Assembly (NCBI GenBank): GCA_932521025.1
Contig: OW051473.1
Location: 4,154,001-4,218,000, forward strand
Direction: 5' to 3'
Origin: Oscheius onirici
Taxonomy: Eukaryota > Nematoda > Chromadorea > Rhabditida > Rhabditidae
DNA: 64,000 bases
In this document: positions 1 through 12,505 of the stretch, in pieces
Position numbering within the stretch: the first letter of the stretch is position 1
Layout: the number at the start of each line of letters is the position of its first letter
Position numbers and translations under genes: made by a program
The notes under the pieces: model-generated
Seen by the model: only the letters and a program-made list of their open reading frames with translations
Told to the model about the DNA's origin: nothing
The model's database searches: none

Positions 1-3000
1 TGCAAAACAGAGTTCGAAGTAGAACCTCGAAGCTGCTTACTCCTGCTTGACTCAGTTAGATTGCTTCGCTCTAAACCCCTAATACGGATTGCACTCTATA
101 TTTTCTTGCAGAGAGAGAATGACTCCAATGATACCCGAAGATCGCCGCCGATGGCCGTTAAACCATTGATCATCCCCAAAATCTTTGTCAGTTTTGCTTT
201 CACTCCTTGCCCAAAAGTTTCTTTCAGGCAAACTGATGCTCCACTTCAGTCTATTTGCAATGTTGAATCTGACAGCTCCGTGTTCATTATACGATAACTA
301 TCACTATTTTATTTTGTGTGCGATCATTATTTTATTCGAATAAACTAATGTTTAAGTCCCGAGTGTCTGGCTACTCTGTAATCCCCAGAAAAGCCCTCAT
401 TTTCTTCGACTGAAACTGCACTTCGAAAAATAGTCCGCTCTTTCATAGTCTGAGAGTTTTATTTCGTGTACGGCAGATTATCGCTACGTCTGTTTCCGTT
501 CGCTCCTGTCTCGGATGACGCACATCGTGGTCAGATTGACTGAAGTTCAAAGGATTAGAAACGGAGAAACTGCAAAATAGGAGACTTCCCCATTCTCTGA
601 GACATGTCATCCAATTCTAGTTGATGGACAACGGATCAGTGACAGTTCTTTTGGCTAAGAAGAGCTAGGCGTTCCCCGAATAGACAAGGTTCTGAAAGAT
701 CATTAGAATAAGCCGGAAGAAGACGAAAAGTGAATAATATTCTTCTCAGACGCTTAGAATAAGCTGAAAGATTCAACTTTGATTTCGAGAATGTGCTTCC
801 CGGTTTGACCGGGATATTCGTCAGGGATAATACAGAAAGACAAGCAAGTCCGCGAGTCCTTCACGGTTCTTTACACTTCACAAAATCTATACAGACTTTT
901 CAAGGTTCAACAACTGCAAAACTAGACTGGACCTAGGGATAGAAATTCCAACTTCCCTAAATATCTTACATGAGTTAGCAGAACTAACATATGCTTCAAA
1001 GATTTTTTGCTCTTCACGGTCAAAAATTAGTGACAACATGACGTACTATGGTAAACATAAAGTCCATTCATGACAACACGGAAAAGTTGAACGCGGTAGT
1101 TTTACAGCGGAACGTAAAATGAATTTCATGGTGGTTTCACATCAAGAGGACAGTACAAAGAAAATACGGTAAAACGTTTTCAAAATGTACTGCTACCAAG
1201 CACTTTGTCTAAGATAGAGATGCCCTAGGAGAAATGCCCTTTGGTTGCAGGTACACATTCTTTACAGCTCTGCGCTGTTCCAAAAAGTTTTAAAAACTCC
1301 TGCATGGTTCCCCTTTTTTGCGATCCTTGTTCCTTACGTGGGTGCTTGAGTTCAATAGAATGTCACGAATACTATTCATAACTGCTTTCATCTAGATTAA
1401 GTCCGCCATTCGAAAATGTCTACAATGTGACTGCCAAGACATAACGAAATTTAGCTATCTCAGTCCCCCTCGATTAGAATAGCCTAACTGGTGGAATGAG
1501 CACGTTTGCACTTAAACCGGAACAAGCAACAAATATTTATCCACAACAAACTTTAAAATTCACGTGGTCCCTCTCAAAATTATATCTGCAGGGAGGATTG
1601 TTCTTCCACGCAACACAAACCACTGTGTTTTTTTTGGCAAAAGCTGTCAACTTGGTGCAGAAACCGTCCAAGATTAGGAGCGGATTGGTCCTGCTGAATA
1701 TGATAATTGTTGTAGCCTGAATTCATTGCCGGATCTTTCAATATTTCCGTATTTTAAGGTTCACCGCTTGCAACACCCTTAGATGCCTTCAAAGAACGCG
1801 GCCAAGTCTACACGGCTGTCTGATCCACCTTTTAGGGCTACTATGGCATCGAGTGACCTTTCAATTGGTGGACGAAGCAAAATTAGATGGCTTTCTGACG
1901 TGATGCCCTGTAAATAAAACCCTTAGCAAATAAATCTTTGCAATAGTCCACGTTACGTAGCATAGAGGCCGTGTTTTTGTATGATACATATTGAAAATCT
2001 GGTCATTTGACAGCTGATCTGGAGATTTTGGCAATTGTCGCCTGCTTAGAAATATCAAAGAGGCCACGGTAGCCTCTTTATCATGATTTATCTGTTTTGG
2101 TGGATAATCCAATTTAGACGATTCTCACGGTGTTAAATTTGGCTGATCCATTTAGTTAATCGCATATTCACATGGTCCAGTGTGAATTTTTATATGTTAC
2201 GGCTATTTCAGACGGACCTGCTTCCAGATTAGTATTAAGGGGGAATCCCCGCTAGAGAAGGGGAGTTGAGACGGATTGACTCACCTTTCAAACTTAGTAA
2301 CCGGGGATTAGATAGTACTTGGGATATTTCAGGATAAGTAGATCCACGGAAACAATCTTCAACCAAGAATTAGTTTGGTGATTCGATGGAACATCAAAGA
2401 CAAACCAGAGTGTGCATAATATGACATTCAGTATAATTGCCTACTCAGGAAAATTCCTCAAGAACTGAAGATCGTCAGATGAGTCTGTTTTTGTACTTTT
2501 ACGTTTTTCGTTGCTTCCGGAGCGAAAATCTACCCTTTTCGGGCAGTGTGAAGAAAGGGAAGGTCTGAATGATCACTATTAGATTTTTGGCCCTTCTAAC
2601 AATCACAAGACACATTTTTCGCTGAACTGTTTCCGACCCAAACCAGTTAACAACTATATTTACCGCACAAACAACCAGCTGTCGCCCCGATTGTGATGTT
2701 CTTGCAACCACGTTGTTTTCTCAAATTACTCTCTCCGACATTCGAAGGTCGTTTCCCACAAGTGTTTTGTTATTTACTGTTTGACCCACAAAAGGACTAG
2801 AAAGGACATTATCTAAGTCATTTTGCGCCGCTAGTGTCCCGGAATGATAAAGTAGAATGAAACATTCTCCAGAATAGCTATATTAGCTATCACCATACAG
2901 TTCAAAGATCTGCCGTTCTAAAGACCAAACAGAAAAAGCGAAAACACGATGGACTACGGTAGCTCAAGTTTTCAACCCAGTAGATCTGAGGAAGACATTC

Positions 3001-3978
3001 TTGGTATTTCCCTGTTGTTCACTATTTTGCATGCATTTTTTATGAATCTGATCAACAGCTCTTATTGGGCTTTCTCATGCGAAATGTTGCGAACAAAATG
3101 GAAAGTGAAGACCTCAATGCTCCTGAATGCTAGAGACGTCACAATCGCTGTCTGCTCTACTGCTCTGCTTCACCGAACAATACATGTGGTTTCTTCAACC
3201 CGACGGAACAATCTCCCCTGATTCAGAATCCCAGTGATCCCAATGATGATTTTGGTTTAGTTCTTAGACAAAACAAAGCGGGCCTGCTCAGTGATCTGGC
3301 TGCTATGATGTGAGAATAATACAAAAGAGTACTCTACATTTAAAGCCAAAATCCAGAATCGATGACAGATGTGGCGTAAAGGGTGTCCTACAAAACGAAC
3401 GCCGTTTGTGACGTTCGTTTTTCCCCCGGCTGGCATTACAAATTGCCGAACGAGCTTAACATTTTGTATGTCGCCAGGCTTCAACTTAGTCATAGGCTGG
3501 TACTGCGTTTCATCCCAGAAGTACAAAACTTTGAGAAATGATTCCGGTTTTCGGAGAAGCTTGAGCCACATTGTCTAATGTGTAATATCCGACGGTTATT
3601 CTTACGTTAACTGTTTGTTTTCACACTTTCAATTCTTAGTCTACTTCAGCCGACTAAGAGAGAAGGAACTTGTTTAGTAACTCAAAATGTAGGCCAAATT
3701 GCAACTGATCACAATTTATTACCCGACACGGTTACAAATAATTCAGCATCGGAAAACAAGAGGGAAATAGGGAAGTAGATCATAACGGGAGATCAACAAT
3801 GCTTTTGTTGGGTAACATTGTACATACAATGGAGATCGGCACTATGTATAAATAGGCTTCTAGAACACTTTCCCTCAAAAAAGGACACGTCAAAATCTGT
3901 GCTCCCCAATAAAAGAGTCACTGGGCTAAAAAGTCTACCAACTACCTAACAAAAATTTGGTTCACCGGGAACGGGATA
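1..3978. other. Gene-poor stretch, includes 3' flank of the ZIG-like gene
   Basis: No exon chain with nematode splice sites and a recognisable protein was found on either strand. The open frames here are short and lack conserved motifs. The right end should contain the 3' UTR of the minus-strand ZIG-like gene: an AATAAA on the minus strand at 3715-3720 lies about 260 bases past its stop and is a possible polyadenylation signal. A plus-strand TATAAATAG at about 3846 has no gene behind it that I can support. Confidence 0.5.
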
Positions 3979-5221
3979 TCACAGTTTTGATTCTGATTCG
4001 TCTGGCAAGGCTGTGGGATAAAAGAAGATTTCTGCTCGGTCCTCTCCGACCTCATTCGACGCCACACAAGTAAATGTTCCCATATGCTCGTCCCATTGAG
4101 CGTTCTTGATCAGCAGATCACCGTTAGGGAAGACCTGAAAAAGGAACAATTAGTATTATCGTCGTGGGAAGGCGATCGTTGTAACGAACATTATGATGTC
4201 AGAGACAATCTATCACAGCCAGACTACACGGCAAAAAAGAAGGCGCCTGACATTCGCGAAAATGTTGCCGATTTGTCTGAAAGCTTACCTCGTAGCCGGG
4301 ATGATTATTCAAAAGTTCGCGTTCTTGGTTGTACCACGCGATGGCAGCATTCTTCTGACTCCTACAGAGCAGCTGAACACTGTTTCCTTCGTTTTCGAAT
4401 CGGGACTCGGACCAGAGCTGGATGTATGGCGGTTGAGGAGCGATTTCGCAAGCTGACGTGCCAACTGAAAAAAATCAAATAGTTGTGCCATTATAATTAC
4501 TACGAATACATGAAAGACGTACGCGCTTAATCGCTTCAACGACTTCGACGGAAATTATCTGGCTTATTCAGGATATTTGCTACATTTGTGAAAATGCCAG
4601 TGTGCAAAACTTTCTGAAAACGTACCAACTGTCAATTTTGCCACCTTCTCGATGGTTTGCCGTCCATTGGTGGCTATGCACTTGTACCGTCCTTGATGTT
4701 GACTGTTCACACACGGAATCCTCAATCTGCTAGAAGTGATTCCGTGCTGAATGGTCGGTTTCGCCACGTTTCTCAGCTTCTCGTAAACTGTAGTCTCGTA
4801 TTGACCGTCGACGATTTTACCATTATGCTCCCTGAGAACATTGCCATTGGGACGATTGTAGTTGTAAACTAACCACAAAATGACCGGCGTAGGAATACCC
4901 GTGACTTCACAAGTTAATTCTAGTTCAGAACCAGCATCTAGCGTCCGATCTTTCATTGTATCTTTTGTAAAACTCAGCTCCGGAGGGCTGGAGAGTTCGG
5001 CTAAAACATTGGGTTACAGACAGTCTGAGAGGATCAACTCACTTTTGTCCAATTCTTCGCTGAGCGACCACATTGAATGGTCCATATTCTGAAAAACGAG
5101 ATATTAGACAGGTACAGTTGAAACAGAATAAAATCAGAATAGCTATTGTAGTAGACTGTACCTTAACGACTCTTGAATAAACGTTGAAGAACAAGCAGAG
5201 ACTGACAATAAGGCGGAGCAT
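3979..5221 (-). CDS. Secreted two-Ig-domain protein, ZIG-2/3/4-like
   Basis: Five predicted exons (5162-5221, 5043-5088, 4626-5000, 4289-4464, 3979-4134) join without a frame break into 270 residues. The first 15-20 residues are a signal peptide (MLRLIVSLCLFFNVYS). Ig domain 1 has its Cys pair in LELTCEVTG and GRYKCIATNG; domain 2 has LLCRSQKN and GTFTCVASNE, with the core Trp in IAWYN. There is no membrane segment or GPI tail, so it is expected to be secreted. Size and layout match the small C. elegans ZIG proteins (about 240-255 residues, two Ig domains), some of which keep ventral cord axons in place after development. That role is inferred from the family. Which of ZIG-2, ZIG-3 or ZIG-4 it matches best cannot be decided by eye. 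A TATA box lies 37 bases before the ATG. Confidence 0.9.
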
Positions 5222-5257
5222 TCTGTCACAACGTGCCTTGTACTGTGGCTGTGGCGG

Positions 5258-5265
5258 CTTTTATA
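5258..5265 (-). promoter_or_regulatory. TATA box of the ZIG-like gene
   Basis: TATAAAAG on the minus strand, 37 bases before the start codon. With the usual 25-30 base spacing to the transcription start, the 5' leader would be only about 10 bases. Confidence 0.6.
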
Positions 5266-8200
5266 CCAAATGGGCGTTAACGGGGCGGGGCTATAGGCCG
5301 AGATTAACTCTACGAGAGCAGGCCTTGAGATATAGCAATGAAATATGGCTCAAATCCTTCTTAGGGAGTACTGTCGTCGTAAGAACAATGCACTTTCCCC
5401 GGGCCGTGCTTCAAACGCACCGCAGTTTAGGAAATCGGCGCGGTGCTGCTGTAGAATAAAAAACGGGGTGATGCTGCTGTCGCTGAAGCACAGTGAATTT
5501 CTTTCTGAAATATTAACATTGAGAAGAGGAACTAAGGTTCACCTGCTTAAGGCCTACTGTCCATTTTTCTAGCTGTTCATGTCCGAAAGGGCAGGAAATG
5601 AGGTTCCGCCATGTGGTGGTTTGCACTTGCAGGTGGTGTTGCGATTCTTTCTTGTGGCAACAATCCAAGAAGAACAGCTGAAAGGTCAGTTGTTCATTGC
5701 TCCTCCCTAGGTTCAATTGCCCATCATATGATGCGTCCGAGTGAACGGATGAAAAAAGATGCATTTTCCCAATATGAATTGTGCTGATCGGCGATGTTTT
5801 CTACAATTGGCAACACAACCAGTTTCACCAAGGCTGTAGAATTAGGTAACATCACATGTGCCCATATCTGATTAGTTCATACCGGAATCTGCAGTACAGA
5901 TCAACTTTCCTTAGTAACCGTTCATGGCCATTCCGACACACACGAACAAATCATGTAATCCGGTAGCTGTGTATTTTCCCTCACAACACGCGTATTGTAT
6001 CGTAAAGCATCTGTTTGTACTCTAGTTGACAAGAGTAAAGCAGCTGATATGAAGTGACGATGCTTTTAGCAAGTCCTCAACATAAATAAGGGGCGATTAA
6101 CAAGTTGTATGCTCAACGGCACAACAGCTTAAATGTCTTCAATATAACGCTAGCTTTAGCAGGCGTACCTATATCTCAAAAAGTCAAACCACAAAGTTTG
6201 ATCCTGCTTTGCAGGAAGCGAGTGCCTTAAATGGACCAGAAGAAACTTCAAGTGCAACATTTTGTGCGAAATGGCTTTTTCGTAGAATTTGGAGAGTAAC
6301 TATCAAAACAAGCATTTAGGGACAGTCAACTTCCTTTTCACGACGCATTCGAACTAATATCTAAGGTACTACAGTAGCTGCAGCTTTTTATTTCTGACTT
6401 GCCAGTCTGTGACTGTTCTATCTGAGTTAAGCCGGGTTTTGAAAAACAGAAAAGACTCGTCTAAGGACAAAAGCAGTGTTATTCACCAGCAAAATTGTTT
6501 TTTTGAGTTCTGTGGGCAATCTTTAGCCAATTAAGCCATTTTCTTTAGTGTTCGAACTTCTCTTTTCCCTGGTCACTTGGCCATGATGGCGATGAATAAA
6601 AGGAACACGGGGTTCGTCTAATCAGCTTCCTTAACTTTACGAGGAACCAACTGGTGCCAGCTACCTGAGCTCATAATATGCAGTCATTGTGTAACTCTGT
6701 TTACTCATGCATCATCTGAAAAACAACACTTGGCCGGTACCGCACAATGACAGGTGTTCCTCCGTTCCTAATGCCTCTCAAAGTCGTGCTATGCGCATTG
6801 GCAACATTCTGGGAGGTGTGGGCGGCGGAAACGGACTAAAGTAGTCTGGAAATGATGACCAGTGCTGACAAAGTCTGCTAACATGATCTTTGTCGAGTGC
6901 GTTTAGGTCACCGATCTTTTGCCTCTTTTTCAAACTAATTGTGGCTGCAGGGCTTGGTTTAGTCAAGTACTTTGCCTGTTCGAAGCACATGAAAAACGGT
7001 TGACCTAAGACAAATTTCGATGACGAAGAGCATTATGCCAATTGAGAGGGCTGCAAAAAACGTGATATGCAACTAATACTTCCAGCAGAGGGCACGGTTG
7101 ATTCATGCATTGCCATGACCTGAATACCAACGCTTTCCTAATAACCGATGTCGCCAGTGTGAGTGATCGCCGCTCTCCGGCGAGAATTTCTGGAATTTTA
7201 ACATCGAAATGACAATTCTCGGTTCATGAGTCCAATCGTTAGAATTGTGCTTATTGCGGAGCGGTATTAAAAGCCGCAAATCTGCACTCTCAAATGAAAA
7301 TCCGGATCCTCACTGCAATAATTCCTGAATGATGAAGAAATCTTTCAATGGAGAAAAAATCGTCTTCCGAGCCATTGTAATTTCTTTAAGAGCAACCAAA
7401 TTGCTGGGATGAGAAACAAATTTGTCAATTCGCTGAATGGCACTCCCTCTACACGGTTGAGCTTTCCAAAACAGGATAATACTAAAAGGAAATACCATAG
7501 TGCAGAGGGATCTTCTGGCAGAGATCATTTTAGATTTTGATCTTTTCTGATCTCATTGATTTTTTCTGATTCAGCAGTGGTACCTGAACTGAAGACTATT
7601 TCTAGTCGAATATTCTCGAGAAGCCTGTACAGATTACGTCAATCTCCAAAGAAACCAACGGTTTTAGACATTTCGCGTCTCTCCAGAAGAGAAATCGCTA
7701 TGATTCCTTTTTGACGTAACAGTGTAGATAAAATCGTGATAAAATTCGTCCAGAGCTCACAAAGCGGCTCTCATCTAATAATACATGTGGCTGATCATCT
7801 GTATCTGGAATATCCGCAAATATCCCACAATGATTGTGAACTACATTTCTAGATCTTCGATGACATCAACTTGGACTGTTCAATCGCGGATAAGTCTGAT
7901 TCCGTCTTTGGATGTCAGAGTGCAAATGTTTAGGGGCCAGCCTGTGTGAGAACAATCTATATTCTCTTGGTATTGTTGGTTCAGTGTCGTGCCTGGTACA
8001 ATCTTTTCTTGATTAACTAAGAGCTTTGTGATTTGTATTTTTACACTGAGCTCTTGTTTTTCAGAATCATTGTATACTTTTGAAATAACGACTGCTCCAA
8101 TTTGCATGAAACAAAACTGGGGAATGGTTCTTTATAGAGAATACTGTGCATGCACACTGGTGGCATAGATTTCGATGAAGAATGTCTCTTCAGAAACACC

Positions 8201-11200
8201 GTCGTCTTGTATGTTTTGGTTTTTTACGAGTCGAGAGGCAATTCGGTTAAAAAAAATGCTGAAATAGTCTAATATGGACTCTTTAAGTCGTCTTCAGAAA
8301 CACTTTCTGCAAAGCACACTAATTGCAGTCATTTTCTTGGTTCGAGTTGTACACATTTTTATCATAAAATGCGAAAAAGCAAGTGAAGGTTGTTCCATCC
8401 ACTCTAGTTTCTCCTCTCCGCATTACAATCGGACAAAACACTTCAGCCGGATGGCATTTCTGATTTTAATCCTAAGAGATGACTTTGTTTTGTTTTGAAA
8501 AAACTGGATGATTACAAGTGGAATCCAATTGAAATCCTATAGAAGAGAACTAAAAATATCTCGTCTGAGCTAAAGATGAACCGCTTTGCGTTTTTCGTTT
8601 CTAAAATCCGCATATTCATTTTTGATCTGCGCTTTCGCTACACTCTAATACTCCGAAAGCTGAATGTTCTCTGTATACGGATGTATGACAACTTTTGAGC
8701 ATTCTTGATCTGTAAGTCTGAGCAGAGAGGATTGCCAGAAAATCAGGTTCAATTTTGTCTGTGGGACGTGCCAAAACACTATATTAGAGCATGGTTTTGA
8801 CTACTTCGACTAAGTGGAACACCCGAACGTCTGTCGGCTTTTCTTTTGAGTAAGGTTGTTTCGAAATAGTCTACGCAACGTTGCGTAATGGTCAGTTCTC
8901 AGGTCACCTAGGACCTCAAACGGTGCGCCAAAATTCGAATAGCACCTGGCGCTGGCGCAACAGTATAACCGCATGCTAAGAGCCATTAGGCTTGCCGGAA
9001 GCTCGGGTCAACGACAGGGACAGCCTGTTGTGAAAGAACCATTCGTTCTAAGGCTTGCCTTCTGCTTTTGAATCGACACAGAGACAGGTGCATGACTAAC
9101 AATCCTCTCCAGCGGAAAGGAGATCTACCAATGAGAATCTTGTGACGAAGACAGGGTGAATAACTGATCAACCCTGATATCCTGCCAGTTGTTACCAGTA
9201 CGAGAGAATAATCACTGATTCACGAATGCACTTTTGCCGGATGAGCTTGCAGCTTTGGCTTTTGCAAACGTAGCCTCAAAAAGTCGTTGTTCTACGCTGT
9301 ACAGCGATTGAGTGGGAGAGATAAAGTCCTAATTTGGTCTGAAACACTCTGTTTTATTAGCCGAAATGCTTTTTATCCGACGTTGGTGTTGCCAATCGCT
9401 CAGAAAAAGGACTAAGCTTTCTACAACTGATACTTACAAAGCCAATAGACAACCTATGAACGAGGGACCAGAAAATTTTATCTAAATCTTAAACTTTCAT
9501 AGTACGGTGTCATTATGAGAACTTCCTTGAAAACAAGGAAAAATATTTACTGATCTACGACACTACCGGCATAGTGCTATTTACTCAGAATCATCTTCTA
9601 GTGCAGCTTTGGAAGAGCAGCTTCGTGATTTGACTGACTTCATGGATTTGTGGAAACAATTATTCCGGGTCGTAAGTACCATCTCCGGTTGCATATACTG
9701 TGCGACAGTAACAAGTTGGTTACATTTTGCTTCTTTTCACAATGCAAATGAAGATGCTCCACGGATATGGTACAAAAGACGTCTTGGTCCGCTTATCCTG
9801 TGAGCCTTTGATGAGGTTTCAAAGTGTGTAACTATCAATTTAAGTAGAGATGTTCTTGACTTATCTGGCTCTATCCGTCACGTGTTTTCAAACACTTTAT
9901 GGTACTTCCTGGCGTCTAAGTCCAAGTTGGACTAATTAGGAAGTGCGCAAGTGTCCCGTCTTGATTATATTAGAAGACGTTTCTCTTTGAACTGCACGTT
10001 CTTTTGGGGACTAAACATAGAAGAGAGTAGGTGTCGCGTAGAGTGGCGTCACAAGACCCAAGTACAGCTCTGATCCCGATGCTTATCCGCTTGTTGGGGC
10101 AGGATGAGCTAGTGGGCGTATCGCCGGAAAATGGGGATCAGAAACGTTTGTAGCGACTGGGATTGTTCAAGAAAAAAACGAGGATTTCATCAAAAACCGG
10201 CTGAACTTGGGAAATTATTGCTGAGAATAGCTAGAGAAGATTGCAACTCGTTCAAAAGCTTTAAACGTGTTTCCACCTACACTGCTCACACGATAGTTGG
10301 GTTGAAAATGTGGAAGTATGAAGACTGGGTTTCGAACTAAAAGGTCATTAAGCGTTTACGATAAATGAAAGTATACAATAACTAAAGACAACTTACATCT
10401 GGGTTAACGATAAGTTTGTTATAAAAGAAACAATACATGTTTAGATTTATCAGACAGCTATAAATTTACTCCGTTCTTTTTTTATTTCTTAGAGCAAATT
10501 GTTTCTTCGAATCTTTACTTTAATCAAACTTAGTGCATATACTATTAGTTCTAATTACATTTTGTTGTATCAAACTCATCTGGCTACAAACGTAAGCATC
10601 TTTTCTTAACCCGCAACATCAACTAGTTGCGCATTCACCCCGCATCAGTGTTTCACCTTTTCATAAGTGTTTCACGCTTCGCATAATTTTAAGAACTCAT
10701 CATAACATGTGATCCTATACAACTGCTGGTCAACTCGCGGGGGTTCGAGCACCGGAAGTTCACATAAGCGGCCTTCGTTCACCTAGGTATCTTATGAGAA
10801 AGACTAGGGGCTGAAACGTCATTGTGACCTAGAGTTCCATGTAAAGATGTAGCTGTTCAACTAGGATTTCTTGTCATTTGACGACAATCTTGTAGTAGCT
10901 TTTGACAACCAGGTCAAGTAACCCAAAACAAGGGCACGAGTACTTTTCTGAACAGAGCCTAAATACTCTAAATACTTTTCAACTGTTTTAAATGATAATA
11001 CGTTATATTGTTGATGTTGAGTTTTCTATTGGTGATGGTGACCCACAACTACGCTGAGTGAAGTTAAGAGATCATAAACGCGAGAGACTGGCCATCCCGG
11101 CCCGACGGGTACCGCTGCCTGAAATTTGTGTTCGGCCTCGTCAAGCCAATTCTCAAGTCAGATAAATGTTTGATTTGCGAGAGTGACTGAGCGATTTGGT

Positions 11201-12505
11201 ATGGTGAAAGTACAGAAGAATATGCTGAACTACAATGAACCTTGAAAAGACCAAGCGCTGACGGCATCTCAACAAGGCATTCTTTCGTCACCCGTCCCGC
11301 TTCTGATTTTTTGTGAACAACCCTCAAACGGCTTCGAGTGACAAAGCTAAAACTCCAAACACCAAACACGAGTATGTGAACAGAAAATGGGACATCGTGG
11401 AACTCACCTATACAAGATACCGATGTTTGAAGGCTCTCAACCCAGAGATTAGTTTCGATATATCGTTCATTTACAAGTTTGTCATTTTCATTTAAACGGG
11501 AGAAGCCAAAACCAAACTTAAAATCTTGAACTGAATGCAACGTTTGTCACCACAGATTTATGTAAATAAACTGTTGCGACATTGACAAACTGCTACTTCT
11601 AATTGTTAGAGATTTTTTTGTTCAAATTGAGCGTAGCGGTAAACGGTGGGTTCGTTTCCCATTGGCTTATTGCGAGCCGTTGAAAACTTAAAAATGCGAT
11701 ATCTCGAATTCCGTTCACCCAATCGGTCTGAAATACAAGAAAAAGAACACCGTTCATAACCCAGAAACAATAAGCGATAGGAAACAATGGCAGCAAAAAA
11801 TTAAAATATAAATATCTATAAAAAGCAGCCGCGAAAAGAAAGGTGGCTCGGATGGTACAAATTCAGGGCAATACAAAAACGGGGAAATATTTTCTGCTGC
11901 ACTCGTTCTGGTTGACTATATTCGTAGAATTTTTGTCGGCAAAATTTAATCTATTGCAAGGTAAACGAGTAGCAGCACAGAAACTGACATCTTTCACCGG
12001 CTTAGTTTGTCCTGCGAATCTTGTAGCTTGAGAAACCTGGATGTTACAATCATGCATACTTCAAGAAAATTCTCTTCTAATACGAAATGCTTCGCCGTAT
12101 AAAGTTTTTAACATGTATTCAGTTTCTCAACTTAGAAACTTCCTAAAACAACCACTTACTCCTGCTTGTGTTAAGAGCAAGTGCTCAAAAAAAAATTATT
12201 TGCTGCTATCTGTTGTAGTACAAAAAAAAACTAGAAATAGATACTTTATTGAATCGTTTAAGTTATATCACAGAAAATTCGATTCACGTCTATCCGGAAA
12301 AAAGGGAAAGGCACAGTACTCTGACCATGATGAACCAGAATGCTTCATAATTGAACACAAACTGGAAGGAAAGAAGAAGCGGATCAGAGCACTACAGAAA
12401 GCAAAAGATACATAAAACCCATGAAAGTATTGAAATTATATCACATAGTAAACACTGGCTACATAAAAAATGACAACAAAGCTGAAGATAGATTAGTCAC
12501 GAAAA
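5266..12505. other. 7.2 kb without a supported gene
   Basis: This is the longest gap in the window. Reading both strands gave no exon chain or known domain. The longest open frame (11064-11540, minus, 158 codons) begins only at a TTG and resembles nothing I know. A lysine-rich plus-strand frame (12041-12415, 124 codons, ATG) lies in AT-rich sequence just beyond the 3' end of rsd-3. A TATAAAAAG at about 11816 sits roughly 30 bases before an ATG that opens a 58-60 codon frame, but the product has no recognisable feature. The stretch may hold regulatory sequence for the ZIG-like gene, which reads away from it. Confidence 0.45.

Noticed and set aside
2949-3221. 90-codon plus-strand frame with a hydrophobic stretch
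   Set aside because: No signal peptide at its start, no splice partners and no resemblance to a known protein.
11064-11540. 158-codon minus-strand open frame, the longest unassigned one
   Set aside because: It starts only at TTG, has no signal or domain, and no flanking splice sites; the opposite strand is equally protein-like over part of it.
12041-12415. 124-codon Lys-rich plus-strand frame
   Set aside because: AT-rich composition with oligo-A runs, antisense to the 3' flank of rsd-3; amino acid content follows base composition.
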